Origin: Candidatus Brachythrix odensensis
GTDB taxonomy: Bacteria > Chloroflexota > Anaerolineae > J036 > Brachytrichaceae
Assembly (NCBI GenBank): GCA_016714465.1
Contig: JADKDT010000002.1
Coordinates: 485,458 to 549,457 of the forward strand
Length of the DNA: 64,000 bases
Direction: 5' to 3'
Under the pieces are notes generated by a model, which searched no databases, was not told the DNA's origin, and saw only the letters and a program-made list of their open reading frames with translations. Shown here piece after piece: positions 47,173-55,505 of this stretch. How positions within the stretch are numbered: position 1 is the stretch's first letter; every line of letters begins with the position of its first letter. A program made the position numbers and the translations under genes.

Positions 47173-49041
47173 ATGCCCATTCACGTACTGCCCGACACCC
47201 TGGTCGCCCGGATCGCCGCGGGCGAGGTCGTGGAGCGCCCGGCCTCGGCGGTCAAGGAGATGGTCGAGAACGCCATCGACGCCGGCGCGAGCGACATCCG
47301 GGTGGAGTGCGCCGAGGGCGGGCGAGCCCTGCTGCGCGTCACCGACAACGGCTCGGGCATTCGGGCCGATGAGGTCGAGCTGGCCTTCACCCACCACGCG
47401 ACGAGCAAGCTGAGCACCGACGAGGACCTCACCCGGATCAAGACCCTTGGGTTTAGAGGCGAGGCCCTGGCCAGCATCGCCTCCGTCAGCATCGTCACCT
47501 GCGCGACCCGGCATGCCGACGAGACCACCGGGACGCTAATCCGCTTTGACAACGGGCGGATCGTCCAGCACGACAAGATCGGGCGGCCAGCCGGCACAAC
47601 GATGACGGTTGAGAACCTTTTTGCCCGGGTGCCGGCCCGGCTGAAGTTCCTGAAGTCCAACCAGACCGAGCGCGGGCACATCGACGCGATCGTCACCCGG
47701 TATGCCTTGGTGTATCCCAGTGTCCGCTTCAGCCTCGTCCACGACGGGCGAGTGACCTTCCAGACCCAGGGCAGCGGGCGCCTCCGCGACGCCCTGGCCC
47801 AGACCCACGGGGCCGAGGTGGCCGAGCGGCTCATCCCGATTGGCGAGATGGCCCGCGACGACGACGCCCACGACATGGACATGCCCGAGGCCAGTATTGA
47901 GGTCAGCGGCTACGCCTCGCTGCCAACGCTCGATCACAACAACCGGAGCAAGATCCAGCTCTTCGTCAACGGCCGGCCAATCCAGGACGTCAAGCTCTCG
48001 TACGCGGTCATCCAGGCCTATCACACCCTGCTCATGGTCGGGCGCTATCCGATCGCGGTGGTGATGATCCGGATGCCGGTCGAGGATGTCGACGTCAACG
48101 CCCACCCGGCCAAGGCCGAGGTGCGCTTCCGCGAGCCGGAGGCGGTCTTCAGCGCCGTGCAGCGGGCGATCCGGCGCGAGTTGCTGGCCCGGATGGCTCC
48201 GCCCGAGCCGCCGAGTGTGCTCAGCACGGTCGATCTGCCGGGTCTGAGCCGGCCCGAGGCGCCGGTCGACCCAAATGCCCCGATTGAGCCGGGCTGGAGC
48301 GCGGGCGCGGGCCAATGGCCGGCGCCGCGTGATGGATCGGCCTACACCGCGCCCTTGCACGGGAGCGGAAGTTGGGAACGGGTTGGGATCGCCCGTCAGT
48401 CGCAAGGCGGCGAATTTTCCGCGGCGTCGCCAGCCAACACCGGACCAATGCCGACGCGCAGCCTGCCCGCCCTGCGCATTCTCGGCCAGCTCGCCCTCGC
48501 TTACGTCATTGCCGAGGGGCCGGAGGGGCTGTATCTGATCGACCAGCATGCCGCCCATGAGCGGGTCCTCTACGAGCGCATGCTCGCCCAGCGCGAACTC
48601 GGGCCGGTGGTGTCGCAGGCCCTGCTCGACCCCTTGCCCGTGCAGCTCCCGGCTGACAGCGCCTGGCGAGTGGAGGAGAACCTGCCGGTGCTGCGCGATC
48701 TGGGGTTTGACCTCGAAGCGTTTGGGGCGAACACCTGGCTGGTCCGGGCGGTCCCGCCGATGATGGCCCAGGACGACATTGCGGCGGCCCTGCGCGAGAT
48801 CGCCGGCGACCTGGAGAGCGGCGATGCGCCGTTGCGGCGCGACATCGAGGCCCGCATCCTGCGCCGGGTGTGCAAACGGATGGCGATCAAGGCCGGGCGA
48901 GTGCTGGCCCTGAGCGAAATGCAGGCCCTGGTGCGCGACCTCGAGGCCTGCGAGTCGCCGCGGACCTGCCCGCACGGCCGCCCGACGATGCTGCAGATCG
49001 GGGTTGGGCAGCTCGAGAAGCAGTTTGGGCGGTTGGGGTGA
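47173..49041 (+). CDS. mutL: DNA mismatch repair protein MutL (endonuclease type)
   Basis: 622 residues. GHKL ATPase: AAGEVVERPASAVKEMVENA, TDNGSGI, HHATSKL, GFRGEALASIASV. Transducer with DVNAHPAKAEVRF. The C-terminal domain has the endonuclease metal motif DQHAAHERVLYE and the ACPHGRPT-type CPHGRPTML, so this MutL nicks DNA itself, as in bacteria without MutH. A Pro-rich linker lies at about 345-425. mutS is not adjacent. Confidence 0.97.
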   Translation: MPIHVLPDTLVARIAAGEVVERPASAVKEMVENAIDAGASDIRVECAEGGRALLRVTDNGSGIRADEVELAFTHHATSKLSTDEDLTRIKTLGFRGEALASIASVSIVTCATRHADETTGTLIRFDNGRIVQHDKIGRPAGTTMTVENLFARVPARLKFLKSNQTERGHIDAIVTRYALVYPSVRFSLVHDGRVTFQTQGSGRLRDALAQTHGAEVAERLIPIGEMARDDDAHDMDMPEASIEVSGYASLPTLDHNNRSKIQLFVNGRPIQDVKLSYAVIQAYHTLLMVGRYPIAVVMIRMPVEDVDVNAHPAKAEVRFREPEAVFSAVQRAIRRELLARMAPPEPPSVLSTVDLPGLSRPEAPVDPNAPIEPGWSAGAGQWPAPRDGSAYTAPLHGSGSWERVGIARQSQGGEFSAASPANTGPMPTRSLPALRILGQLALAYVIAEGPEGLYLIDQHAAHERVLYERMLAQRELGPVVSQALLDPLPVQLPADSAWRVEENLPVLRDLGFDLEAFGANTWLVRAVPPMMAQDDIAAALREIAGDLESGDAPLRRDIEARILRRVCKRMAIKAGRVLALSEMQALVRDLEACESPRTCPHGRPTMLQIGVGQLEKQFGRLG

Positions 49042-49046
49042 CCCTG

Positions 49047-49134
49047 GAAGTCATCCGAAATACATCCGGCGAGATCACCCTGCCGCGCGAAGCGCGGGCA
49101 GGGTGATCTCGCCAATGATTTTCAGGATGACTTC
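49047..49134. terminator. Two-tier palindrome between convergent mutL and mazF-like genes
   Basis: Inner arms 49068-49088 and 49092-49113 (one bulged base), loop GAA within GCGAAGC. Outer 10-bp arms GAAGTCATCC (49047-49056) and 49125-49134. It overlaps the last base of the toxin stop codon. The GGCGAGATC arm start and the AGGATGACTTCTAG flank match 9459-9531. Confidence 0.8.
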
Positions 49135-49472
49135 TAGATTCCAATGATTTCGTTCAGACCGTCCACAACAAGCGCGATTTCCTCCGGGCTGGAGCGACCC
49201 AGCTTCGCGCCGATGCGCTCAACCGACAGGGTTCGGATCTGGCTGATCTTGACCCACGAACGTTTGGCCAGCTTCGGACTCTTTAGTTCAAGCGTCAGGG
49301 GAAATCCAGCACTTTGAGGTTGGCTTGTCAACGCAACCGCGATGACCGTGCCAGAGCGTTCGTTGAACACGTCGTGACTGAGAATCAGCACGGGGCGCAA
49401 GCCCACTTGTTCATGGCCGCGCATTGGATTGAGATCCGCCCAGCGGATTTCGCCTCTCAGTATTCGGGCCAC
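49134..49472 (-). CDS. PemK/MazF-family endoribonuclease toxin
   Basis: 112 residues. RGEIRWADLNPMRGHEQVGLR matches the MazF/PemK start (the G-x-I-x-W-x-D-L-x-P pattern and RPVLILSHD), with VIAVALTSQP and the C-terminal KISQIRTLS. Expected to cleave mRNA. It overlaps the end of the upstream antitoxin gene by 16 bp. A functional type II toxin-antitoxin pair is likely. Confidence 0.9.
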   Translation of the reverse strand: MARILRGEIRWADLNPMRGHEQVGLRPVLILSHDVFNERSGTVIAVALTSQPQSAGFPLTLELKSPKLAKRSWVKISQIRTLSVERIGAKLGRSSPEEIALVVDGLNEIIGI

Positions 49473-49699
49473 GACTCAAGCTCCCGGCCCAAGCCTTCCT
49501 CGGCGAGCGCCTTTTCGAACTTCGGATCGAGCTTGGCGCACTCAGCCGCAAGGCGGCCACGCTCCATCCGCGCGAGCTTCTCGCTCACGGCCGCCTGAAT
49601 CGCCCGACTGCGATTTGGGAAAATGCTCTTTGAGACCAAACCGTCGACCCGGATCAGCGTTTCCCGGTCCAGAGTAATTGCGATCTTGACGCTGTTCAT
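49457..49699 (-). CDS. Ribbon-helix-helix antitoxin
   Basis: 80 residues. N-terminal MNSVKIAITLDRETLIRVDGL has the beta strand and helix of an RHH/MetJ-Arc domain; the acidic C-terminus (KFEKALAEEGLGRELESWPEY) would bind the toxin. AAGGAG lies 7 nt upstream of the ATG. A perfect inverted repeat just upstream is the probable autoregulatory operator. Confidence 0.88.
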   Translation of the reverse strand: MNSVKIAITLDRETLIRVDGLVSKSIFPNRSRAIQAAVSEKLARMERGRLAAECAKLDPKFEKALAEEGLGRELESWPEY

Positions 49700-49712
49700 G
49701 GCCTATCTCCTT

Positions 49713-49733
49713 GGTATGATAAATTATCATACC
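49713..49733 (-). promoter_or_regulatory. Palindromic operator/promoter of the toxin-antitoxin pair
   Basis: Two perfect 10-bp arms (GGTATGATAA) around a single central base, 13 bp upstream of the antitoxin ATG. The palindrome includes TATGAT/GATAAT, so it overlaps the probable -10 region, as expected for repression by an RHH dimer pair. Confidence 0.65.
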
Positions 49734-50093
49734 ACTGCGCGTTGGGTTTCAGGTAGCCGACGGCAATACCGTAGGCTACCCGCACGTGAGGTAGAGGGCG
49801 TAGGCTGTCGTGACAATTAACCGTTACGAGCCGTTCCGTGTCATCCGATTCATTCGTGAAATCGGTGATTCAGACAGGGGCGGCCAGGGCCGTGCGCGCA
49901 TCAACCTTATCCTGTCCATCGTGTCTATCCATGTTCAATCAGTTCGCCCGGCCGCCAAATGGATCCTGCGCTTCCGCGCGGGATTATGGTGTTGATCCCG
50001 CAGTTGGGGCCCACCTTGAAGGTGGACCCCAACTGCCGCGCGCATCCTGTCCATCCTGTTCATCCATGTTCAAACCGAATTCCCGTTCTTCTG
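49734..50093. repeat. Gap with several short repeat families
   Basis: Hairpin 49752-49780 (GGTAGCCGACGG arms, one mismatch). ATCCTGTCCATCNTG units at 49909 on and 50044 on, both followed by TCCATGTTCAA. Perfect-to-near hairpin 50000-50036 (GCAGTTGGGG arms; its GGGCCCACCT core recalls 20993-21043). The frame open across this region upstream of 50108 only translates these repeats. Confidence 0.65.
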
Positions 50094-50099
50094 TACAAT
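50094..50099 (+). promoter_or_regulatory. -10 box TACAAT 8 nt before ATG
   Basis: TACAAT ends 8 nt before the ATG at 50108; near-leaderless, no ribosome site. Confidence 0.5.
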
Positions 50100-50107
50100 C
50101 CTCTTTG

Positions 50108-52042
50108 ATGAACACGCACACTGCGCATCGGCGCGCGACCGCGCTGCGGGCCCTGACCTTCCTCTTCGCGCTGCTTCTCGCCGGCGGGTTGGCCCGCCCG
50201 GCCATCGCCCAGGACAAGACCCTCGAATGGAAACGCCTGGATGTCGACATCGCCGTGCAACCCAACGGCGACCTGCGCATCACCGAGACCAACGTCATCA
50301 ACTTCACCGCGGGCAGCTTTACGTTTGGCTACCGCGATATCGAGCGCTCGCGGCTGGTCAGCATTTCCGAAGTCACGGCCACCGACGGCGGGCGGGCCGC
50401 CAAGGTCGAGACCAGCATCGCCGACACCGGCAAATTCCGGATCAAGTACTACCTGAACGGGGCGGCTCAGAACGAGTCGCGCACCCTGGTCATCTCGTAT
50501 CTGGTCAAGGGCGCCACCCGCTATTACCCAGACGGCGACCAGGTCTACTGGGCGGCCGTCTACGCCGATCGCAACGGCTTTCCAGTCCTGAACTCAACGG
50601 TCACGGTCCGGCTGCCCCCGGGCGCGACCGGGATCCAGGGCGCCGTGTACGGACCGGCCTCAACCATCACCGGGCAGGGCGAGAGCGTGATCAAGGCCAC
50701 CGCCACCGCGGCCATCCGCAGCGGGCAACAGATGGAAGTCCGGGTGCAGTTTCCACATGGCATCATCACCGGCAACGCCCCGGCCTGGCAGGCTGCCTTT
50801 GATGCGCAGCGGACCTACGACGAGACGGTCAAGCCGCGCAATGACCTGCTCTTCCTCACCCTCAGCCTGCTCACCCTCTTCGGCGGGCCTGCCCTGATCG
50901 TCTTGCTGTGGTTCCTGCGCGGACGCGACCCGAACGTCGGCCTGATCGCCGACTACCTGGATTCGCCGCCCAACACCTCGCCCGGGGTGGCCGGCGCGCT
51001 GGTTGACGAACGCTCGGATCTGCAGGACGTTATCGCCACCCTGGTCGACCTCGCCCAACGCGGCATCCTCATCATGAAGGAGGCGGACGAGCCTCCGGTC
51101 AAATCATGGACATTTGAGCGCGGGCCCAACTTCGGCGCCCGCATCTCCGACCACGAGCAGCGCCTGATCATCGCCATGGGCATGGCCAGCGGCGACTCGG
51201 TCGACATGTCCCAGCTCAAGGACAAGTTCTACCGTCAGCTCGGCGCGATCAAGAAGAGCCTGTATGAGGAACTCGTCAAGCAGGGTTTCTACACCCGTAA
51301 TCCAGAGTCGACCCGCAGCCTGTATGGCGGGCTGGGATTCTTATCTCTGGTACTTGCCGGCCTGGGCTGCTTCGCCTCGATCTTCTTCGTCGACTTCAGC
51401 ACCTACGCCGTATGCGTGCCGATGGGGCTGGTCATCACCGCCATCGTCGCCCTTATCGCGGCCCGAAACATGCCCCAGCGCACCCGGGCCGGGGCCGAGA
51501 TGAAGATGCGGGCCGAGGCCTTCAAGCGCTACCTGCAGAACATCGAGCGCTACACCGACCTCAAGGCCGCGACCGATCAGTTCAGCAAATACCTGCCCTG
51601 GGCGATCGCGTTCGGGTTGGACAAGACCTGGGTGCGCAAATTCGCCAGCGTCAACGCGCCGGCCCCCGAGTGGTATGTGCCGTATGGGTATGGCTATGGA
51701 TATCCGCGCTACGCCCCGGGGTACGGCGGCTCAGGCGGCGGCATGCAGAGCGTCGCCCAGGGCGGCATGCCCGCCGGTGACATCAGCGGGGCGGCCCGGG
51801 CGGCACCCTCGATCGGGGGCCTCAACGAGGGACTTACGCTTGGGATGGCGGGGATCAGCGAAGGGTTGACCGGGATGTTCAACTCGGTCAGCCGTACATT
51901 TACCAGCCAGCCCCAACCCGTCGCGAGCAGCTCGGGCGGTTATCGCAGCAGTAGCAGCTCATTTGGCGGCGGCGGTGGCTTCAGCGGGGGGGGCGGCGGC
52001 GGCGGCGGAAGCTCCGGCGGCGGCGGCGGTGGTTTCGGCTAA
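50108..52042 (+). CDS. DUF2207 membrane protein with Gly/Ser-rich tail
   Basis: 644 residues from ATG 50108, where a signal peptide begins (about 1-36, ending AIAQ). DUF2207 domain about 40-235 (WKRLDVDIAVQPNGDLRITE; YYPDGDQVYWAAVYADR) outside, a membrane segment at about 250-270, a cytoplasmic region (DLQDVIATLVDLAQRGILIM), two further segments about 410-455, and a C-terminus with FGGGGGFSGGGGG-type repeats typical of this family. Function unproven; related proteins occur near stress-response membrane genes. It opens a cluster with zinc-ribbon and SPFH proteins. Confidence 0.85.
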   Translation: MNTHTAHRRATALRALTFLFALLLAGGLARPAIAQDKTLEWKRLDVDIAVQPNGDLRITETNVINFTAGSFTFGYRDIERSRLVSISEVTATDGGRAAKVETSIADTGKFRIKYYLNGAAQNESRTLVISYLVKGATRYYPDGDQVYWAAVYADRNGFPVLNSTVTVRLPPGATGIQGAVYGPASTITGQGESVIKATATAAIRSGQQMEVRVQFPHGIITGNAPAWQAAFDAQRTYDETVKPRNDLLFLTLSLLTLFGGPALIVLLWFLRGRDPNVGLIADYLDSPPNTSPGVAGALVDERSDLQDVIATLVDLAQRGILIMKEADEPPVKSWTFERGPNFGARISDHEQRLIIAMGMASGDSVDMSQLKDKFYRQLGAIKKSLYEELVKQGFYTRNPESTRSLYGGLGFLSLVLAGLGCFASIFFVDFSTYAVCVPMGLVITAIVALIAARNMPQRTRAGAEMKMRAEAFKRYLQNIERYTDLKAATDQFSKYLPWAIAFGLDKTWVRKFASVNAPAPEWYVPYGYGYGYPRYAPGYGGSGGGMQSVAQGGMPAGDISGAARAAPSIGGLNEGLTLGMAGISEGLTGMFNSVSRTFTSQPQPVASSSGGYRSSSSSFGGGGGFSGGGGGGGGSSGGGGGGFG

Positions 52043-52079
52043 ATGAATCCATACAATCTATGCACCCCAAACCCGCGGG

Positions 52080-52177
52080 ATCTATCCGCAGATTTCGCAG
52101 ATTTCCGCCGATGCTTTTTCCGTGTCCGCGCTGTGAAATTCCAAATCCGCGGAAATCTGCGTAATCTGCGGATAGAT
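52080..52177. repeat. TCCGCAGATT inverted-repeat element
   Basis: Starts ATCTATCCGCAGATTTCGCA and ends with the reverse-complement GCGTAATCTGCGGATAGAT. One more dispersed copy, here between the DUF2207 and zinc-ribbon genes. Confidence 0.85.
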
Positions 52178-52291
52178 GACCACTGCCGCCGCTTCGACCC
52201 GCCTGGGGGCAGCGCTTAAGCGCGCTCGCGACTGCAGGTCTGATGTAGTTAGGAATACCAATCGCGCGAACACAGTACACTACGGATACAC

Positions 52292-52795
52292 ATGGGCAAG
52301 ACACTCGGGATCGTCTTTATTGGCATCGGGATCGGAATACTGTTTTTGGCCGGCGCATGGGCGCTGTCCAATACCGGGCTGGAAGGCTCAGCCAAGGTCC
52401 TGGTGCTGGCCTTCGCTTTTGTCATCGCCGCGCCGCTGATCGGCGTGGGCGTGGTCGCCCTGGCCAAAGGCGTCAAGGATGCGGGCGAAGAGGGCGTGAT
52501 CGCCAAGCAACGCAAGCTGCTCAGCCTGGTCATGACCCAGGGCAAGATCAACCTGCCCGACGCCGCGCTCGAACTCAAGTCGACCCGCAACGAAGTCAAG
52601 CAACTCGTCTACGACCTGATCGGCAAGCAGCTTTTCAGCGGCTACGTCGACTGGGACGCCGGGATGCTCTATTCGGAAGAGGCGTCCAAACTCAAGACCG
52701 GAAGGTGCCCGAAGTGCGGGGGCGAACTCACCCTGGCGGGCAAGGGCCTGGTCAAGTGCGCCTATTGCGGCACGGAAGTGTTCAGCAGCCAGTAG
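52292..52795 (+). CDS. Membrane protein with winged-helix-like segment and zinc ribbon
   Basis: 167 residues. Two membrane segments (about 4-26 and 36-60), a helical region resembling a winged helix or PCI-like domain (about 70-125; KINLPDAALELKSTRNEVKQ), then a zinc ribbon CPKCGG and CAYCGT (about 139-160). The ribbon faces the cytoplasm. TACACT ends 10 nt before the start. Its place between DUF2207 and SPFH genes suggests a membrane-stress or recruitment role (inference). Confidence 0.65.
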   Translation: MGKTLGIVFIGIGIGILFLAGAWALSNTGLEGSAKVLVLAFAFVIAAPLIGVGVVALAKGVKDAGEEGVIAKQRKLLSLVMTQGKINLPDAALELKSTRNEVKQLVYDLIGKQLFSGYVDWDAGMLYSEEASKLKTGRCPKCGGELTLAGKGLVKCAYCGTEVFSSQ

Positions 52796-52820
52796 CCGCA
52801 ACGGCGCGTGGAGGAAAGCA

Positions 52821-53300
52821 ATGACAAACTCACCCCTCGATCTCCTGCCTGGCTACAAGGGCTACAAAGACCTTGAGGCCCGCCGCGAAAGCGACAAACA
52901 GGCCCGCCTGGCCGTGGCGGCCGAACTCGCCCGCCACACGGCCCAGATCAGCCAGGTTCAGAACGATGCGCTGCGCGAAGGCGGGCTCGCGTTTATGGAC
53001 CAATTGGGTGGCTTGAAGACGGCCATCCAGACTCTGGCCGACAAGATCAGCGCGGCGCCCCGCGGCTACACCGGTCTGTTTGCGGCCCGCAACATCCAGG
53101 CCGATACGCTGGACCAGGTCCTGGGCTTCGACCGCGAGCTCTTGAATGAGGCCACCGCGCTAGGCCCGGCCATCGAATCGGTTGAGCAGGCCATGCTGGC
53201 CGGCGCAGGGCAGCAGGCGGCGATCAAGGCCGCCCAGACGGCGGTCAAATCAGTCGCGAAAACCTTCGAGAAACGGGCCAAGATTCTCGCGGGCGAGTGA
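52821..53300 (+). CDS. Hypothetical small helical protein
   Basis: 159 residues with GGAGG 6 nt before the ATG. Almost entirely helical, amphipathic, without membrane segments or cysteines (for example KTAIQTLADKISAAPRGY, AQTAVKSVAKTFEKRAK). 25 bp after the zinc-ribbon gene and 112 bp before the SPFH gene, so probably in one operon. Family not recognised; it might be a PspA-like or adaptor partner, but I see no direct evidence. Confidence 0.55.
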   Translation: MTNSPLDLLPGYKGYKDLEARRESDKQARLAVAAELARHTAQISQVQNDALREGGLAFMDQLGGLKTAIQTLADKISAAPRGYTGLFAARNIQADTLDQVLGFDRELLNEATALGPAIESVEQAMLAGAGQQAAIKAAQTAVKSVAKTFEKRAKILAGE

Positions 53301-53412
53301 CGCGGATACAGGCCGGTGATTCGGGGCCACACGAATCGTCGCCGGCCGCGGGCGCCTGACCCGTCAGGCCGCATTTACCGGGTGGCAGCTAGACAAGGAG
53401 AGACACACAACC

Positions 53413-54465
53413 ATGGCTCGAATCATTGACGTCATCGAATGGCCCGATCAGGGCAGCACCGACATCATGCAGCGCGTGCCCGAACAGGGCGCCGGCGACA
53501 TTCGGATCGGCTCGCAGGTCATCGCCCGCGGCTCGCAGGTCGCGGTGTTCTTCAGGGATGGCAAGGCGCTCGATGTTTTCCGGGAGGGCCGCTACACCCT
53601 CTCGACGATGAACATCCCGATCCTGGCGAGCATCATCAACCTCGGCACGAACAACAAGACACCCTTCCCGGCCGAGGTGTATTTCGTCACGACCAAGGAC
53701 TTTATCGGCCAGAAATGGGGGACGCCGAACGAACTCACCGTCCCCGACTCGATGATGGGGGTCGTTCAACTCCGCGCGCATGGCACCTACTCCTTTGCAA
53801 TCAGCGACCCGCAGCGCTTCGTCACCCAGATCGTGGGCGCGCAGGGGATTTACACCACGGGCCAATTGGCCGACTATCTGCGCGACATCATGGTCAGCGA
53901 GGTCGCCAGCGTGATCGGCGCGACGATGGCCAAGAGCTCACTGCTGAACCTCGCGGCACTGCAATCGGACCTCGGGGCCGCCATCCAGGCCAAGGCCGCC
54001 GATGACTTCGACGCGATCGGGATTGCGCTGAAGAAAGTCTATGTGGTCGGGATCACCCCGAGCGAGGAAACGGCCAAGGCCCTGAGCGCGCGCAGCGCGA
54101 TGGGCGCGCTGGGCGTGAACTACATGCAGTACCAGGGCGCGCAGGCAATGCGCGACGCGGCCCAGAACACGGGCGGCGGGGTGGCCAGCCTGGGCGCCGG
54201 GCTCGGGGCCGGCATGGGTATTGGCGGGATGATGAGCCAGGCGATCAACTCGGGAATGCAGACGCCCCAGCAGCCAATGCAGCCGGCCCAACCCGCGGCC
54301 CCGGCCGCGCCCGCTGGCAGTGGCGACGCGCCCATGACCAAGGCCGCGATTCAAAAGGCCCTGTCCAATCTGGACGTGCGGGTCGCCAACGGCGAAATCA
54401 GCGAGACCCTCTACAACAAGCTGACGGCCAACCTGCAGAAGGCGCTGGACGCGGCGGCGGAGTAG
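53413..54465 (+). CDS. SPFH-domain protein of the virion-core/YdjI type
   Basis: 350 residues, AAGGAG 10 nt before the ATG. Residues about 1-225 are an SPFH domain of the YdjI group (MARIIDVIEWPDQGSTDIMQ; GSQVAVFFRDGKALDVF; PSEETAKALSARSAMGALG), followed by a Gly/Met and Pro/Gln/Ala-rich hinge (about 255-310) and a SHOCT-like C-terminal helix pair (VRVANGEISETLYNKL). Not itself membrane-spanning; YdjI-type proteins collect on membranes with partner proteins. In Bacillus YdjGHI recruits PspA, and the zinc-ribbon neighbour here would suit a similar module. Confidence 0.8.
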   Translation: MARIIDVIEWPDQGSTDIMQRVPEQGAGDIRIGSQVIARGSQVAVFFRDGKALDVFREGRYTLSTMNIPILASIINLGTNNKTPFPAEVYFVTTKDFIGQKWGTPNELTVPDSMMGVVQLRAHGTYSFAISDPQRFVTQIVGAQGIYTTGQLADYLRDIMVSEVASVIGATMAKSSLLNLAALQSDLGAAIQAKAADDFDAIGIALKKVYVVGITPSEETAKALSARSAMGALGVNYMQYQGAQAMRDAAQNTGGGVASLGAGLGAGMGIGGMMSQAINSGMQTPQQPMQPAQPAAPAAPAGSGDAPMTKAAIQKALSNLDVRVANGEISETLYNKLTANLQKALDAAAE

Positions 54466-54542
54466 CCTGTCCCCTGGGTGGTTTTGTCGGAAAGGGTGCT
54501 GGCTTCGCCGGGCACCCCTTTCAGACTGTATAGGATGCGCCC

Positions 54543-55297
54543 TCAGCGCAGCACCGCCGGTAAGAACGCGACGGGAACCAGCGCTGGCGTTGATGTCGGC
54601 GTGGCAGTGGGTGTGTCGGTCGGCACCGGGTCGGGCACGAGGGTTGCGGTCGGCGTCGGTGTCTCCGTCGCTGGAAGCGCGGTCGCGGTCGACGTCTGTG
54701 TAGGCGTTTCGGTGGGCGCCGGGGGCGTGGCGGCGTCTGAGTTGGCGTTACGGTGGGCGGCACAGGCGTAAAGGTCGGCGTTGCTGTCGGCGGCACGGCA
54801 GTCGCCGTCGGCGTGGCCGTGCTCCCGCCAGCCGGCAGCACGATGATGCTGCCCCGCATCGGACCGCCACCCGTGCCATGGTTGGCGCATTGATAGTAGA
54901 ACGTTCCGGCGGTGTTGAACATGACCGAATAGGACGCTCCGGCATTGTTTGCGAATCCGCCCGGCACCGGGACATCGCTGGCCGGGCCATCCACCTGGCG
55001 TAACGGATGAAACGGCGAGAAACTGCCGGACCAGCTTACGGATTCACCCACCGTGATTGTGACCACGTTCGGGCTGTAGAAGACAAAATCAAACACGATT
55101 GACGCATCATTCGGCCGCAGGGCATTCAAGTCGATGACGACGCCGCGCGCATCCGTTACGTGATTCGTCGATGCGCCCAGCGCCGGATTCTCGTGGCTGG
55201 CATGCGCGACATCGCCCGATTGCAGCGCCAGCCAGCTGGCCAGGCCGATCAAGAACGATGCCGCCAACGCGACCACTTGCGTAGATGTCTTCTTCAT
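54543..55297 (-). CDS. Secreted cupredoxin, frameshifted in its Thr/Pro linker
   Basis: From ATG 55297 (GGGGGG upstream): signal peptide about 1-31, then a plastocyanin/azurin-like cupredoxin (about 40-155). The type 1 copper ligands are visible: His in SFSPFHPL, Cys and His in YYQCANHG, and Met in GGGPMRG. A Thr/Pro repeat linker follows. Around 54728-54733 one base is missing: the starting frame turns into Arg-rich nonsense, while the shifted frame continues as APTETPTQTSTAT and ends VAFLPAVLR at 54543, the tail typical of secreted Chloroflexota proteins. Electron transfer or copper binding outside the cell. Confidence 0.8.
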
Positions 55298-55402
55298 ATT
55301 CCCCCCTGTCATTGCCGTCCCATCGGAAGTGCGGCGCATGGAGATTAGCACGAACAGCGGTTTTCGGGCGCCGCGCTTCGCCACTCCAATCGTCGAACGC
55401 GC

Positions 55403-55463
55403 TATCTTTCCGGAAGAGGTATCGCCCCGGCTTCGCCGGGGCGATACCTCTTCCGGAAAGATA
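55403..55463. repeat. Perfect 29-bp palindrome between divergent genes
   Basis: Arms 55403-55431 and 55435-55463, loop TTC (GCTTCGC tip). It lies between the cupredoxin start and the pheT promoter, so it is not at a terminator position. It is the longest perfect stem of the family here. Confidence 0.85.
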
Positions 55464-55490
55464 ATTCTGGCGCGCATTGAAACAGCCTGC

Positions 55491-55496
55491 TAAAAT
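55491..55496 (+). promoter_or_regulatory. -10 box TAAAAT 9 nt before pheT
   Basis: TAAAAT ends 9 nt before the ATG at 55506; no ribosome site. Confidence 0.5.
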
Positions 55497-55505
55497 CGCG
55501 CCGCT

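Noticed and set aside
49838..50107. Ninety extra N-terminal codons for the DUF2207 protein
   Set aside because: They translate the ATCCTGTCCATC repeats, and a proper signal peptide starts at ATG 50108 just after a -10 box.
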